Shown here in pieces: positions 33,237 through 40,657 of a DNA stretch of 64,000 bases. The position numbers and the translations under genes are program-made. Origin of the DNA: VRUE01 sp963837695 (GTDB taxonomy: Bacteria > Actinomycetota > Thermoleophilia > Solirubrobacterales > 70-9); contig CAWINZ010000005.1 of the NCBI GenBank assembly GCA_963837695.1, positions 1,736,001-1,800,000 on the forward strand, read 5' to 3'. The notes under the pieces are model-generated. The model saw only the letters and a list, made by a program, of their open reading frames with translations. It was not told the DNA's origin and made no database searches. Numbering within the stretch: position 1 is the stretch's first letter; every line of letters starts with the position of its first letter.

Positions 33237-33596
33237 TTACCAGTCGCCCTCCAGCCAGGCCAGCAGCTCTGGGGTGAGGCGCTCCAGGTTGGGGGCGGGG
33301 GAGGCGAGCTCGGTGCCGGCCAGCTGAATCGCTGCGCCCAGCCCGAATGTCGCCCGATCGGGATCTCCGCCGAGCCAGGCCTCGATCTGGCCGAGGCGGC
33401 GGTGGTCGGTGCGCAGCACGCGCAGGGCAGACCGGGCGGCGGCGGGATCGGTCTCGGCTAAGTCGATCAACGCCTCCAGCCCGGCTCGGACCCGGTCTTC
33501 GGGCTGCGCCCCCTCCGTGGCGGCGATCGCCCGCTTAACAGTTTCTTCGTCGAATCGCCCTTTTTCCAGCAGGGCGGTTCTCGTACCCTCTCTCAT
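33237..33596 (-). CDS. Hypothetical helical protein
   Basis: 119 aa, acidic and all-helical by pattern (FDEETVKRAIAATEGAQPEDRVRAGLEALIDLAETDPAAARSALRVLRTDHRRLGQIEAWLGGDP). The helix pairs resemble TPR/HEAT-like or small actinobacterial regulatory helices. No family recognised. The start ATG 33596 has a perfect AGGAGG ribosome site seven bases upstream. It stands alone, convergent with the coiled-coil gene and divergent from leuS. Confidence 0.75.
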   Translation of the reverse strand: MREGTRTALLEKGRFDEETVKRAIAATEGAQPEDRVRAGLEALIDLAETDPAAARSALRVLRTDHRRLGQIEAWLGGDPDRATFGLGAAIQLAGTELASPAPNLERLTPELLAWLEGDW

Positions 33597-33857
33597 GTTG
33601 GGACCTCCTCTTAAGGTCTCGGCCAGGCCCCGGGGTGTCGCAAGCGCCGCCGGGGTCGCCTATTTCTCTTTCTAAATCACGCTAGGCCCACGCCCGGACG
33701 GCGAAGCGCCTAAATGCCTTCAAACGGCGACTTTTTCCACTTATTTGACACTTCCGTCACGCTTTCGCATGTCACTCGAATACTTCAAGGTACTTGATCA
33801 TTTCTTTTCCAGCATAAGACCCCTTGGTCCCGCGGTCAACGTCCATGGCAGACTGCG
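33597..33857 (+). other. Divergent intergenic region upstream of the LeuRS paralogue
   Basis: 261 bases, the most AT-rich intergenic stretch in this half of the window, so it likely holds the promoters of both divergent genes. A TTGACA hexamer stands at 33745-33750 but no TANNNT box sits 16-18 bases downstream. No hairpin leader, T-box or tRNA was recognised. Confidence 0.4.
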
Positions 33858-36065
33858 ATGGCGATGAGTCGCGACAAGCCGATCTACGACGCTGGCGAGA
33901 CCGAGTCCGGCCGGCAGGCCGAGTGGGCCCAGCGGGACGCCTATGCCACCCCGACTCCGGCTGCCGGGCAGGACGCCGTCTACATCAAGCCGTCGAGCCC
34001 GTTCACCTCGGGCAACCTGCATATGGGCCACGTCCGGGACTACTCGATCGGGGACGCCTACGCGCGCTTTCGCCGCGCCCGCGGTGACGCGGTGCTCTTC
34101 GGCTTCGGCTTCGATGCCTTCGGTTTACCGGCCGAGATGGCGGCGATCGAGCGCGGCACCCGACCCGCCGAGTGGGTCGAGCGCTGCGGCGAGCGGATGC
34201 TGGGACAGATGAAGCGGCTCGGCTTCTCCTTCGACTACGACCGCGCCTTCTACAGCTCCGACGAGGCCCAGTACCGCTGGTCCCAGTGGCTCTTCCTGAC
34301 CCTCTATGAGGCCGGGTTGATCTACCGGGACAACGCGACCGTCGACTGGTGCGACACCTGTCAGACGACGCTCGCCGCGCTGCAGGTCGAGGACGGGCGC
34401 TGTTGGCGCTGCCACAACAAGGTCCGGTTGATTCGCCGCCCGACCTGGTTCCTGCGCCTGTCCCCCTACCTGGAGGAGAACGACCGCAACCTCGAGCGGC
34501 TCGCCGACTGGGATGAGCTCTCGTTGAAGACGCAGCGCTACATCCTCGGCCGCAGCGACGGGGTGGAGCTGGAGCTGGGCCGCGACGGCGACGACGGCCT
34601 GGAGGTCTTCACCCCACATGCGGATGCCGTCGGCGAGGCGCGCTTCGTGCTGCTCTCGCCGCGCCACCCGGCGCTGGAGCGCTGGGTCAGCGACCCCGCG
34701 GTCGCCGCGCAGCTGGACGAGTTGCGGTCGGGCGGATGGGAGCGCAGCGCCCGCGACGCCTCCGCCGTGCCCGTGATCGATACCGGCGCGTCGGTCGAGG
34801 TCCCCGGCGGCGGCGACCTGCCGCTCTTCGTCTCCCCGATCGTCGACGCCCGCTATGGCCCCACCGCTGCGCTGGGCATCCCCAGCGTCGATGAGGCCGA
34901 CGAGGCGATCGCGGCGCGGATGCCCCGAACGGCAAGCGAGCCGCTCGGCGGCGGCTCGGCAGCCGGTATGGAACTGCGCGAGGCGACCCGCTATCGCGCC
35001 TATGACTTCTCGATCTCGCGCCAGCGCTACTGGGGCACGCCGATCCCGGTGCTGCACTGCGAGCAGTGCGGCGTGGTCCCGGTCCCGATCGAGGACCTGC
35101 CGGTGGTCTTGCCGCGCGACGTCGAGCCGACCGGCGAGGGCAACCCGCTGGCCGAGCGCCCGGACTTCCTCGAGACGTCATGTCCGACCTGCGGCGGCGC
35201 GGCCCGGCGTGAGACCGACACGCTCGATTGCCACTTCGACGCGCTCTGGCTGTGGGTGCCCGCGGCGGTGCCGCCGCCCGATCGCGACGAGAAGATGTTC
35301 ACCCACCCCGACCTGCGGCACTGGCTTCCTTCCGAGCGGCTCGTCGCCGGCAACGACAGCGGCGGTTTCGTCTTCGACCAGCGGGTCGTGACCAAGGCGC
35401 TGCGCGACATCGGCCCCTTCTCCTTCATCGCGGACGGCGAGCCCTTCGCCGGCTGCCTCTTCCACGAGATGGTGATCGCCGACGGGCGCAAGATGAGCAA
35501 GCACCTCGGCAACGTCGTCGACCCCGACGAGCTGGTCGCCGAGCACGGCGCCGACACCGTGCGGCTGGCCGTCCTCTACGCCGCCGGCCCGGCCAAGGCG
35601 CTCAACTGGACCGACGGCGCGCTGCGCTTTGCCTCGCGCTTCCTGCGCGGCCTCTGGGACTACACGCAGGAGAGCATCGCCGCGGCGGCGGCGGCGCCCG
35701 AGGACGCCGAGGCCGCGGCCGATACCGCGTTCATCCGCGAGCGGCTGGGGAAATGGTGCGACAACGGCGTCGAGCGGATCACCGCCGACCTCGAGGAGCT
35801 GCAGATGCACAAGGCGGTGCGCAACGTGACGCGGCTGTTGGAGCGGATCAAGGACTACGAGAAGCGGATCGTCAAGCGCCGCGGGCAGCTTGGCCGCGAG
35901 GACTACGCCGCCTTGCTCGAGGCGCTGGTCCTGCTGGCGAGGACCCTCTCGCCATTCGCGCCGCACATTGCCGAGGAGCTGCTGCTTGCGCTCGGTCGGG
36001 ACGCCTCTGTAGGATTTCCGGCCGGAGGAGAGGCCATCTCCGTCTCTATGGCCAGTAATAATTGA
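33858..36065 (+). CDS. Leucyl-tRNA synthetase-like class I synthetase, divergent paralogue
   Basis: 735 aa, against about 800-870 for LeuRS. The catalytic domain is kept: SSPFTSGNLHMGHVRDYSIGDAYARF (HIGH as HMGH, residues 55-58), FGFDAFGLPAEMAAIERGTRPAEW, WCDTCQTTLAALQVEDGRCWRCH (zinc knuckle), SISRQRYWGTPIPVLHCEQCG, and KMSKHLGNVVDP (545-548). The CP1 insertion lacks the threonine-rich editing peptide (TxRPDT), and where LeuRS has GTGAVMAVPAHDERD it reads GPTAALGIPSVDEAD. The C-terminal end is short (stop soon after FPAGGEAISVS), so the LeuRS tRNA-binding C-terminal domain is missing. Either an editing-free LeuRS used for tRNA or a specialised aminoacyl donor enzyme. A standard LeuRS elsewhere in the genome would settle it. 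Confidence 0.8.
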   Translation: MAMSRDKPIYDAGETESGRQAEWAQRDAYATPTPAAGQDAVYIKPSSPFTSGNLHMGHVRDYSIGDAYARFRRARGDAVLFGFGFDAFGLPAEMAAIERGTRPAEWVERCGERMLGQMKRLGFSFDYDRAFYSSDEAQYRWSQWLFLTLYEAGLIYRDNATVDWCDTCQTTLAALQVEDGRCWRCHNKVRLIRRPTWFLRLSPYLEENDRNLERLADWDELSLKTQRYILGRSDGVELELGRDGDDGLEVFTPHADAVGEARFVLLSPRHPALERWVSDPAVAAQLDELRSGGWERSARDASAVPVIDTGASVEVPGGGDLPLFVSPIVDARYGPTAALGIPSVDEADEAIAARMPRTASEPLGGGSAAGMELREATRYRAYDFSISRQRYWGTPIPVLHCEQCGVVPVPIEDLPVVLPRDVEPTGEGNPLAERPDFLETSCPTCGGAARRETDTLDCHFDALWLWVPAAVPPPDRDEKMFTHPDLRHWLPSERLVAGNDSGGFVFDQRVVTKALRDIGPFSFIADGEPFAGCLFHEMVIADGRKMSKHLGNVVDPDELVAEHGADTVRLAVLYAAGPAKALNWTDGALRFASRFLRGLWDYTQESIAAAAAAPEDAEAAADTAFIRERLGKWCDNGVERITADLEELQMHKAVRNVTRLLERIKDYEKRIVKRRGQLGREDYAALLEALVLLARTLSPFAPHIAEELLLALGRDASVGFPAGGEAISVSMASNN

Positions 36066-36090
36066 TCGATATGCCCGTATCTGCTATACA
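36062..36090 (+). promoter_or_regulatory. Promoter of the leader ORF and threonine synthase
   Basis: TTGATC (36062-36067), 17-base spacer, TATACA (36085-36090), overlapping the end of the LeuRS paralogue. Predicted start about 36097, three bases before ATG 36100 of the leader ORF. Confidence 0.65.
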
Positions 36091-36099
36091 AAACCGCTC

Positions 36100-36189
36100 A
36101 TGATCAGGCGTCAGCATGGAAAGCGCAGGCGGAGGTTTGCCAAGGCGGGCGGCCTGCCGTCGCTAGCTGGGGGCATTGAGGGGCGATGA
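36100..36189 (+). CDS. 29-residue basic leader ORF overlapping threonine synthase
   Basis: ATG 36100 begins a 29-codon frame (MIRRQHGKRRRRFAKAGG and a Gly-rich tail) whose TGA stop overlaps the threonine synthase ATG in an ATGA arrangement. A good promoter (36062-36090) would start RNA only about three bases before its ATG. It contains no threonine codons and one or two isoleucines, so it is not a classic Thr attenuation leader. Translational coupling to the downstream gene is a simple explanation. Too short for coding statistics, so existence rests on position only. Confidence 0.45.
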   Translation: MIRRQHGKRRRRFAKAGGLPSLAGGIEGR

Positions 36190-37478
36190 GCCTCTCGGCC
36201 GACCAGCGCACCCGCTCCTGCGCGACGGAGCTGGTCTGCCACGACTGTGAGCTGCGGCTCCCCCTTCTCGATACCACCTTCAGGTGTCTCGGCTGCGGTC
36301 AGACGCTTGACGTCGACTACGACTACGAGCTCGCCACCTCCCGCGTGGCCGAGCTGCCGATCGGTGAGCGCGACCTCAACATCTGGCGCTTCGAGGAGCT
36401 GCTGCCGATCATCGATGCCGGCGCAAAGCATCGGGTCGGGCGCTACAGCGGACGCACGCCGCTGATCCACGCCGACCGGCTCGGCGCCGAGCTGGGCCTG
36501 CGCAAGCTCTACCTCAAGGACGACAGCACGCAGCGCCCCAGCCTCTCCTACAAGGACCGCGTCGTCTCGATGGCGGTCGCCCGCCTGCTCGAGCTCGGCA
36601 AGAAGGAGATCGGCTGCGTCTCGACCGGCAACGTCGGCACCGCCGTCGCCTCGCTGGCGGCCAAGGCCGGAGTTGCCGCCTACGTCTTCTACCCGAGCAA
36701 CATGGAGCGCGGCAAGGCACGCGCCTGCCGGGCGCTGGGTGCGGCCGTGATCCAGCTCGACGGCAACTACGACGAAGCCAACCGCGCCTGCCGCGAGCTG
36801 GCCCTGGCGACCGACATCCAGTTCGCCAACATCACCCTGCGCCCGTTCTACGCCGAGGGGGCGAAGACGATGGCCTTCGAGGTCGTCGAGCAGCTCGACT
36901 GGGTCTCACCGGATCACTTCGTGATCCCGGCCGCCGGCGGCACCCTCTCCTCGCGCGTCCACAAGGGACTGGGGGAGATGGAAACGGTCGGCATGGCCGA
37001 GACCGCGGCGACCAAGATCCACATCGCCCAGGCGGAGGGTTGCGGGCCGATCGCCACCGCGATCCTCGACGGCAGTGGGGAGATCGAGCCCCAGCGGCCG
37101 AACACCGCCGCCCACTCGCTGGCGATCGGAGCCCCGGGCGACGGCCCGCTCGTCGTCGACGCGGTGACCTCGCGCGGCGGCTCGGCGGCGACCGCCACCG
37201 ACCCCGAGATCTTCGCGGCGCTCGACCTGCTCGGCGCCACCGAGGGCATCCTCACCGAGCCCGCCGGCGGGACCACGATCGCGGCGACGATCAAGCTCGC
37301 CAACGAGGGCAAACTCGGTCCCGACGACACCGTCGTCGCCGTGATCAGCGGCAACGGCTACAAGACCCTCGACGAGCACCCCGACAAGCCCTGGCCCTCG
37401 ATGGTCGCCCCCGAGGTAGAGGCGATGGAGGAGACCCTCGCCCAGTTCCGCCAGACCGGCGCCCCGCTATCGCGCTGA
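36186..37478 (+). CDS. thrC: Threonine synthase (PLP-dependent)
   Basis: Converts O-phosphohomoserine to threonine. 430 aa with an N-terminal zinc-ribbon-like segment (LVCHDCELRL...FRCLGCGQTL) seen in long threonine synthases. PLP lysine is Lys123 in SLSYKDRVVS. Phosphate loop STGNVGTAVASLAAKAG. Other marks are YAEGAKTMAFEVVEQL, IPAAGGTLSSRVHKG, TEPAGGTTIAATIKL and VISGNGYKT. It could also be a threonine-synthase-like paralogue, since hom and thrB are not in the window. Coupled to the 29-residue leader ORF. Its 3' end overlaps an antisense gene by 121 bases. Confidence 0.9.
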   Translation: MSLSADQRTRSCATELVCHDCELRLPLLDTTFRCLGCGQTLDVDYDYELATSRVAELPIGERDLNIWRFEELLPIIDAGAKHRVGRYSGRTPLIHADRLGAELGLRKLYLKDDSTQRPSLSYKDRVVSMAVARLLELGKKEIGCVSTGNVGTAVASLAAKAGVAAYVFYPSNMERGKARACRALGAAVIQLDGNYDEANRACRELALATDIQFANITLRPFYAEGAKTMAFEVVEQLDWVSPDHFVIPAAGGTLSSRVHKGLGEMETVGMAETAATKIHIAQAEGCGPIATAILDGSGEIEPQRPNTAAHSLAIGAPGDGPLVVDAVTSRGGSAATATDPEIFAALDLLGATEGILTEPAGGTTIAATIKLANEGKLGPDDTVVAVISGNGYKTLDEHPDKPWPSMVAPEVEAMEETLAQFRQTGAPLSR

Positions 37479-37684
37479 CCCACCGGACAAGACAGCTTGA
37501 TCGTCTCGATGGAGTCGGCCCCGAGTAGGACGATGTCGTAGGTGTCGCGGTTGGCGAAGTCCTCCTCCGCCTTTGCGTACGCGGAGAGCGCAGCGTCGTA
37601 GTCGGTTCCAAATTCTTCGACATGCGCCTTAGCTTCGGCAAGGTTGTAGACGACGAGGAAGTGCTGAATATCGACATCTGTCAT
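37358..37684 (-). CDS. Small hypothetical protein
   Basis: 108 aa from ATG 37684, with a GCGGAGG ribosome site. The first 68 residues are protein-like: MTDVDIQHFLVVYNLAEAKAHVEEFGTDYDAALSAYAKAEEDFANRDTYDIVLLGADSIETIKL. Similar short actinobacterial proteins end soon after an ETIKxT motif. From about residue 68 on, the sequence (SCPVGQRDSGAPVW onward) is antisense to thrC and looks non-native, so the gene was probably cut by the DNA join at about 37480 and now reads through to a chance stop. Function unknown. Confidence 0.6.
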   Translation of the reverse strand: MTDVDIQHFLVVYNLAEAKAHVEEFGTDYDAALSAYAKAEEDFANRDTYDIVLLGADSIETIKLSCPVGQRDSGAPVWRNWARVSSIASTSGATIEGQGLSGCSSRVL

Positions 37685-37825
37685 TTCGGCCTCCGCGGAG
37701 TCTGGGGGCGAAGTCCTGTAAGTAAGTTTCGCGACCCGGGCAATGCTTTGGTTGTTACTCGATTTGTCCTTTGCAATACTGCCTCCGTCCGACACGGCGG
37801 AAGCGGCTGAGGGAATCGCGTGTGG

Positions 37826-38068
37826 TTAGTCGAGGAGCTGGCCCGGTTTGACCTCGACGGCTTTTGCAAGTTTACGCAGCGTCGAGATTTTCGGATCGCG
37901 CTTCCCGGTCTCCATCCGACTGACCTCCGTGACGTGGACGCCGCTGCGCTGCGCGACTTCTTCCTGGGTGAGCCCGAGGCGCTCCCGTGCCGCTCGTAGC
38001 GTGGTGCCGAAGTGGGTCACGGCCGGATCGTCTGCCCTTGAGACCGAAAGCGCCATAGGAAAGTTCAC
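37826..38068 (-). CDS. XRE-family helix-turn-helix regulator
   Basis: 80 aa, a single HTH_3 domain: THFGTTLRAARERLGLTQEEVAQRSGVHVTEVSRMETGKRDPKISTLRKLAKAVEVKPGQLL. The recognition helix is at about residues 43-55. A cytosolic DNA-binding protein of the phage/antitoxin repressor class. Start is GTG 38068 or ATG 38056. It lies at the edge of a decayed mobile region, next to an integrase remnant on the opposite strand, as expected for an integrated element's regulator. Confidence 0.88.
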   Translation of the reverse strand: MNFPMALSVSRADDPAVTHFGTTLRAARERLGLTQEEVAQRSGVHVTEVSRMETGKRDPKISTLRKLAKAVEVKPGQLLD

Positions 38069-38129
38069 AACTTTTCGGGTAGACTTCCATTTCCTTCATG
38101 CCGCCTCGGGACGAAGACGGGGGAGCTGG

Positions 38130-38720
38130 CCAGGGGCCCTGCCGGCGAACGCCGCCGCCTGGGCCGAGCGCCAGCCCGTGACCCGCTCCGGCGACTTCGA
38201 CGTTCTCTTGGCGGCGGAGGTCGAGGCGTTGGCGCGGGCGGCACGCGAGGGCCGCCACCGCACGCCTCCCAAGCACCCGACCGGCTTTGAGTGGCGGGCG
38301 AAGTTGCGCCAGCAGGATCAGCAGGACGCGGCGATCTTCCTCACCGCCGCCTAGGTGGCGGTCGCTCTCGACCAGCTCAGTCGCCGCAACGGCTGGACCG
38401 GGGAGGAGGATCTCGTCTTCGTCAGCTCAACCGGCGAGCACATCGAGGACAGCGCCCTGCGTCGCCGCTTCTATGCCGCCCTCAAGGCGGCCGATCTCAA
38501 GCACATCCGTTTCCACGACCTCCGCCATAGCTTCGGCACCCTCGCCGTCCAGGTCTTTCCGCTCACCGACGTCAAGGCGTATATGGGCCACGCCGACATT
38601 GCGACGACGATGATCTACGTCCACCACGTCCCGCAGGTGGACGCCGCCGAAAAGCTGTCGGCGGCGTTGCGCGAGGCTTCGACCGGTCTGCCTGTGTCCG
38701 CGGCTCGGCCAGCGGCCTGA
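38130..38720 (+). pseudogene. Tyrosine recombinase (phage integrase), internal deletion
   Basis: The first part (to 38354) reads VTRSGDFDVLLAAEVEALARAA and QQDAAIFLTAA then stops. The usual next block (AFTGLRxGELxxLxW..., with the first catalytic Arg) is missing. From 38355 the protein resumes as LDQLSRRNGWTGEEDLVFVSSTGEHIEDSALRRRFYAALKAADLKHIRFHDLRHSFGTLAVQ, ADIATTMIYVHHVPQ, with the catalytic HxxR and the nucleophile Tyr. So about 60 codons have been lost at 38354/38355. Related to, but not identical with, the integrase fragment at 41891. Confidence 0.85.
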
Positions 38721-38747
38721 TGAACGAAGGCTTCCACTTCGTGCACG

Positions 38748-38807
38748 GTGACCTATATTTAGGCCAAGTGACCTATATTTAGGCCACCTGATCTACCCTT
38801 AGGACAC
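38748..38807 (+). repeat. Three contiguous 20-bp iterons upstream of the nucleotidyltransferase
   Basis: Units at 38748-38767, 38768-38787 and 38788-38807. The first two are identical for 19 bases (GTGACCTATATTTAGGCCA) and the third is degenerate (CTGATCTACCCTTAGGACA). Each holds a small palindrome CCTA-TATT-TAGG (degenerate in the third). The array ends six bases before ATG 38814 and its spacing is two helical turns. Likely an operator for an autoregulated gene. Confidence 0.85.
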
Positions 38808-38813
38808 TCAGCG

Positions 38814-39431
38814 ATGGATGTCTCGAAACCCTTCACGGCCATATCTTCAAGCGTCGATGCCGACGTGCTGGTGGTGCTGGCGGGTTCCACGAAGCCCCGC
38901 AGCGGGCGTGAGCTGGCCCGTCGGGCGGGGCGCTCCAATACCGGCGTCCAGCACGTCCTCGACCGCCTCGTCGAGCACGGTCTGGTCTACCGGGAAGAGG
39001 TGGGCCGCACCTTCCTCTACGAGTTGAACCGCGATCACCTGCTGGCTCCGACTGTCGAGCAGATGGCCGGAGCGCGAACCGAGCTGATTCATCGGCTTCG
39101 CAAGGTGATCGGCGCCTGGGAGCCTGCGCCCGTTCACGCCTCCCTCTTCGGCAGCGCGGCGCGCGGCGACGGTGACACGAGCAGCGACATCGACCTCCTC
39201 ATCGTGCGGCCAGCCGATCTTGACCCCGAGGACGCGACCTGGCGCGAGCAGCTCGACGAACTCGCAGACTCGGTGCGCCGCTGGACCGGCAACAACGCCG
39301 GCATCGCGGAGGTCTCCGAGGGCGAGCTTCCGCGTTTGCGCAAGGACCGCCCACCCGTCGTGGAGGAGGTCAGCGAGGACGCCGTCGACATCGCCGGTGA
39401 AGACGCGCGCAAGCTCCTCAGGCGGCTGTGA
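38814..39431 (+). CDS. HTH plus MNT-type nucleotidyltransferase (antitoxin-like)
   Basis: 205 aa. Residues 10-70 are a winged helix-turn-helix (VLVVLAGSTKPRSGRELARRAGRSNTGVQHVLDRLVEHGLVYREEVGRTFLYELN). Residues 105-190 are a minimal nucleotidyltransferase with SLFGSAARGDGDTSSDIDLLIV, i.e. the GSX10DXD metal motif. Proteins of this type pair with HEPN toxins (MNT/HEPN modules). Here the next frame retains only the start of a HEPN gene. The three-iteron array upstream suggests that the HTH represses its own promoter. Located in the decayed mobile region. Confidence 0.88.
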   Translation: MDVSKPFTAISSSVDADVLVVLAGSTKPRSGRELARRAGRSNTGVQHVLDRLVEHGLVYREEVGRTFLYELNRDHLLAPTVEQMAGARTELIHRLRKVIGAWEPAPVHASLFGSAARGDGDTSSDIDLLIVRPADLDPEDATWREQLDELADSVRRWTGNNAGIAEVSEGELPRLRKDRPPVVEEVSEDAVDIAGEDARKLLRRL

Positions 39432-39573
39432 TGGCGCGCAGGCAACCACGGACCAGGTGTGCGGCGAGCCCCAGGCGCGGCAGCGGCTCGGGCACGCGAG
39501 GAGCTTCCTCGAACTCCCCGAGTTGGGTGTGCGGTCAGGTGCGCGCCGCAAGCGCAAGAAGCAAGGAAGCTGA
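39431..39573 (+). pseudogene. HEPN partner remnant
   Basis: ATG 39431 overlaps the nucleotidyltransferase stop (TGATG) and begins MARRQ. One frame over, ATTDQVCGEPQARQRLGHARSFLELPEL matches the N-terminal helix of HEPN proteins that usually follow MNT genes. A frameshift lies near 39440 and the reading ends at 39573 after a basic tail, so only about 45 of the usual 130 residues remain. Confidence 0.5.
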
Positions 39574-39658
39574 GGCTGGGGCTAGGCTCACAGCCGGTTC
39601 CGATGCCCGAGGCGCACTTCCGATACCTGCTCTCGCACGACGCCGAGATGTCGGCGAG

Positions 39659-39910
39659 TTGATCACCGAGCAAGGCGGGGTCGTCAGCTACTCGGTCGTC
39701 CTGCTCGCCCGCGAGGAAGGCGAGTGGCGGACGGTCCGGGTCTACGACAACCACTTGGGCGTGCCGCATATGCACCGCTACACGCACGCAGGGGTCAAGC
39801 AGGATGGCGAGAAGACAAACGAGGCCACCGCAAGCGACGGGTATAACATTTCCCTTCAGCAGGTCCGAAATGGCTTTCAGGAGATGATTGAAGGATGGCG
39901 GCGGAACTAA
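39659..39910 (+). CDS. Small protein, DUF7718-like
   Basis: 83 aa from TTG 39659 (LITEQGG). The frame is open further upstream but without good starts or protein-like sequence. Core: VVSYSVVLLAREEGEWRTVRVYDNHLGVPHMHRYTHAGVKQDG...GYNISLQQVRNGFQEMIEGWRRN. The VRVYDN-HMHR pattern with a C-terminal IEGW resembles small uncharacterised proteins found in toxin-antitoxin and phage contexts. It overlaps the next gene by 16 bases, so the two are made together. The true N-terminus may have been lost by a frameshift near 39640 (another frame reads MPEAHFRYLLSHDAEM). Confidence 0.55.
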   Translation: MITEQGGVVSYSVVLLAREEGEWRTVRVYDNHLGVPHMHRYTHAGVKQDGEKTNEATASDGYNISLQQVRNGFQEMIEGWRRN

Positions 39911-40200
39911 GAACAGAAGGCAAGGTCGATCCCGCGGATCTGACCTTCGAGCGCTTCAAGGCTGCCCTTGAGGGCGACGGGCGCTACCCACAGGGCGCGA
40001 TCTTCGTTGATGCAGAGGCTCCCTTTGCCGGTTCGGCCCTCGTTCGCAACGCGCGCGAGGGCTTGCCTGTCGTTCTCGTCTATCCCGATGGAGTCGAGAA
40101 GATCATCGAAGCTGCATCACCGGCCGAGGAGACTGCTGGCCTCATGGAGAATGCGCGTCGTCTGGCGGGAAAGTTTCGTGCGTCGCGGCTGCTCGGATAA
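39895..40200 (+). CDS. Hypothetical protein paired with the upstream gene
   Basis: 101 aa from ATG 39895, overlapping the previous gene. The sequence MAAELRTEGKVDPADLTFERFKAALEGDGRYPQGAIFVDAEAPFAGSALVRNAREGLPVVLVYPDGVEKIIEA has an alpha/beta look, with a Rossmann-like strand VVLVYPDG. No family recognised. The overlap, small size and mobile setting fit a two-gene toxin-antitoxin or modulator pair, but there is no motif proof. Confidence 0.6.
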   Translation: MAAELRTEGKVDPADLTFERFKAALEGDGRYPQGAIFVDAEAPFAGSALVRNAREGLPVVLVYPDGVEKIIEAASPAEETAGLMENARRLAGKFRASRLLG

Positions 40201-40657
40201 CTAGCTTCAAAGAGGGGCTTACTGTCGGACCCCCCGCGATTCGATGAGCGGAACGTTGCTTCCGAGGGGCCTGCAATTCTCACGTGATGGATGCTGCTCT
40301 GGTCGGCGTGGTTGTGACCGGACCCCGTTCATCGGTCCGGTTGATCTACCCCCCGGGCCCGTCCACTTCGCATGAGAATCCAGCTGATATGGACGCCCGT
40401 TTGTCAAGTCGCCAACCACCAAAGGCCCGCTGAAAGCGGGCCTTTCTCTTGGTCCAGGAGGCGGCGGTCGGCCTGGAGCGCGACTCGCGGTCAGGCTGAT
40501 ATGCGCGGGTTGGCTACCGCAGGACCGGATTTCGTCATAGCGCCCGCTGTCTAGGATCGAGCGTGACCGCCGAGGCGGCTGCTCATAGCTGGATCGCGGA
40601 TGCGCTGCGCGAGGGGCCGAGCCCGCCGCCTCCTGGACCAAGCAGTGCTTGGTGGTC
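40201..40657 (+). other. Intergenic region holding a terminator and the IS110 right flank
   Basis: No gene seen. It holds the intrinsic terminator at 40421-40450 and short inverted stretches (GCCGAGGCGGC around 40568, GGCGGTCGTGACCGCC around 40663) that may belong to the right end of the IS110-family element. Confidence 0.5.
40421..40450 (+). terminator. Intrinsic terminator
   Basis: AAAGGCCCGC, loop TGAAA, GCGGGCCTTT, then CTCTT. A 10-bp perfect stem with A- and T-rich sides, so it can work in both directions. It would end the small gene pair on plus and the transposase transcript on minus. Confidence 0.85.

Noticed and set aside
33745..33774. Promoter with TTGACA -35 upstream of the LeuRS paralogue
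   Set aside because: No acceptable -10 at 16-18 bases (CATGTC at best), so not listed as a promoter.
38748..38807. CRISPR array
   Set aside because: Three contiguous 20-bp units without spacers. Operator-type iterons instead. No cas genes.
40201..40330. tRNA-like remnant (attachment-site duplicate) near GTCGGACCCCCCGCGATTCGA
   Set aside because: Only a few bases resemble a T arm. It does not match the 3' end of the tRNA-Met at 42574.
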